Of a DNA stretch of 15,791 nt, positions 15,126 to 15,791 are shown one piece after another (the first letter of the stretch is position 1; the number at the start of each line of letters is the position of its first letter). The notes under the pieces were generated by a model that was given only the letters and a program-made list of their open reading frames with translations, searched no databases and was not told the origin of the DNA. The translations under genes were made by a program, and so were the position numbers. Source of the stretch: SZAS-79 sp038211455 (GTDB lineage: Bacteria > Pseudomonadota > Gammaproteobacteria > Burkholderiales > SG8-39); NCBI GenBank assembly GCA_038211455.1, contig JBBQVP010000098.1, positions 1-15,791 on the forward strand, read 5' to 3'.

Positions 15126-15593
15126 ATGACCAATCCATCCGCCAATTCCACATTTGATGCCCTCCAGGTGGGCGGCATCGTGCCAGGGCTGAGCTTTGCC
15201 GTGACGCGCGAAACCATCCGCGCGTTCTGCGAAGGATCGCTTGACTTCAATCCGCTGCACCTTGATGACGACTATATGCAAGGCAGTTTCGGCAAGACCA
15301 GTTTCGGTGGCGTGATCATGCACGGCATGACAAATTTCGGCCTGCTTACACGCATGCTGACCGACTGGCTTTACCCTGTGGGCGGCGTCCAGCGGCGCCT
15401 GGAGACTCGCTGGCTCGCTCCGGTTCGTCCCGGGGACACGCTTACCGCCAGCGGACGCGTCAAATACAAGCGAATCACCGAAAAGGGCCGCTGGGCCCAG
15501 GTTGACGTGATGATCACCAACCAGCGAGGCGAGAAGATTGCCCAGGGCGAGGCGATGGTCGAGTTCCCGCCGCAAACCGGCTCGCCTGCCTGA
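15126..15593 (+). CDS. MaoC-family acyl-CoA/acyl-ACP hydratase (catalytic-type hotdog)
   Basis: 155 residues from the ATG at 15126; the frame stays open upstream into the previous gene, but MTNPSANS is the credible start, 7 bp after its stop. The hydratase motif is complete: D40-F-N42-P-L-H45 within FCEGSLDFNPLHLDDDYM, followed by FGGVIMHGMTNFGLLTRML (overhang-type active-site segment) and the RWLAPVRPGDTLTASGRV strand. This is the R-specific enoyl-hydratase or dehydratase fold with an Asp/His pair. It probably adds water to, or removes it from, a thioester-linked substrate in the cytoplasm, working with the upstream MaoC-like protein as a heterodimer. The substrate is not determinable. A hairpin follows the stop at 15629-15667. 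Confidence 0.9.
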   Translation: MTNPSANSTFDALQVGGIVPGLSFAVTRETIRAFCEGSLDFNPLHLDDDYMQGSFGKTSFGGVIMHGMTNFGLLTRMLTDWLYPVGGVQRRLETRWLAPVRPGDTLTASGRVKYKRITEKGRWAQVDVMITNQRGEKIAQGEAMVEFPPQTGSPA

Positions 15594-15628
15594 AGGCCGG
15601 GACAGGCCCAGGCCGCGTTACGCCTGAA

Positions 15629-15667
15629 TTCGATTCGACCGGTGTTGTTCGACCGGTTAGAATCGAA
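15629..15667. terminator. Hairpin between the MaoC operon and tRNA-Leu, possible bidirectional terminator
   Basis: TTCGATTC at 15629-15636 pairs with GAATCGAA at 15660-15667, and inside it ACCGGT at 15638-15643 pairs with ACCGGT at 15652-15657 around an 8-nt loop. One unpaired base on one side and two on the other separate the stems. The element lies between two converging transcripts, where a shared terminator is expected. A clear U-tract is missing on both strands. The decamer TTCGACCGGT also occurs as a direct repeat (15634 and 15648), so a protein-binding site is an alternative. Confidence 0.5.
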
Positions 15668-15681
15668 AGTCGCTGAAGAGT

Positions 15682-15768
15682 TGGTGCCGAGGAAGGGACT
15701 CGAACCCCCACAGTGTCGCCACCGCATGGACCTGAACCATGTGCGTCTACCAATTCCGCCACCTCGGC
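15682..15768 (-). tRNA. tRNA-Leu (anticodon CAG)
   Basis: Read on the minus strand, the gene begins with GCCGAGG at 15768 and ends with the complementary CCTCGGC followed by A and an encoded CCA (15682-15684). The D-arm region is GGTGGCGGAATTGGTAGACGC. The anticodon stem-loop has a loop TTCAGGT, giving anticodon CAG, which reads CUG leucine codons. A long class II variable arm (GGTGGCGACACTG-type) and the T-loop GGTTCGAGTCC follow. The total of 87 nt fits a leucine tRNA. The 5' flank and promoter lie at or beyond the window edge. Confidence 0.95.
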
Positions 15769-15791
15769 AGGGGAGCGAATTCTAGAGGCTG

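Overview
The window is GC-rich, densely coded DNA, most likely from a betaproteobacterium of Burkholderiales type. The main evidence is the conserved core hfq - hflX - hflK - hflC - DUF2065 - hisZ - purA. A solitary Bug/TctC-type periplasmic binding protein, a family greatly expanded in Burkholderiales, also fits. The species cannot be named from the sequence alone.

Layout. (1) Positions 1-5377 are an accessory metabolic region. It holds the 3' part of a DUF1989 (urea-carboxylase-associated type) gene and a convergent MGT-like glycosyltransferase. Divergent from the latter is a D-aminoacylase-family amidohydrolase, followed by a two-CBS-domain protein. A short repeat-rich spacer (interlocked inverted repeats plus three 40-bp-spaced palindromes) comes next, and then a second amidohydrolase with a Tat-like N-terminus and a TTG start. 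(2) Positions 5450-13010 are housekeeping: aroC (chorismate synthase), then the hfq-hflX-hflK-hflC-DUF2065-hisZ-purA block. Everything is on the plus strand with gaps from -4 to about 110 bp, so much of it could be co-transcribed. (3) Positions 13049-15593 are accessory again: a small K+-channel-like membrane protein, a Bug-type solute receptor and two adjacent single-hotdog MaoC-like proteins. (4) At the right edge a minus-strand tRNA-Leu(CAG) converges on the MaoC genes, with a hairpin between them.

How the genes may work together. Hfq, HflX and HflKC are RNA, ribosome and membrane-protease regulators that commonly travel together. HisZ activates a short-form HisG that must be encoded elsewhere. 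PurA makes adenylosuccinate. The Bug receptor and the MaoC pair look like fragments of carboxylate or acyl-CoA catabolism. In the MaoC pair only the second protein has the full D-x-N-P-L-H hydratase signature, which suggests an unequal heterodimer.

No CRISPR array, transposase, integrase, phage gene or clear defence system was found. No intergenic stretch exceeds about 210 bp. The least explained DNA is 3901-4060.
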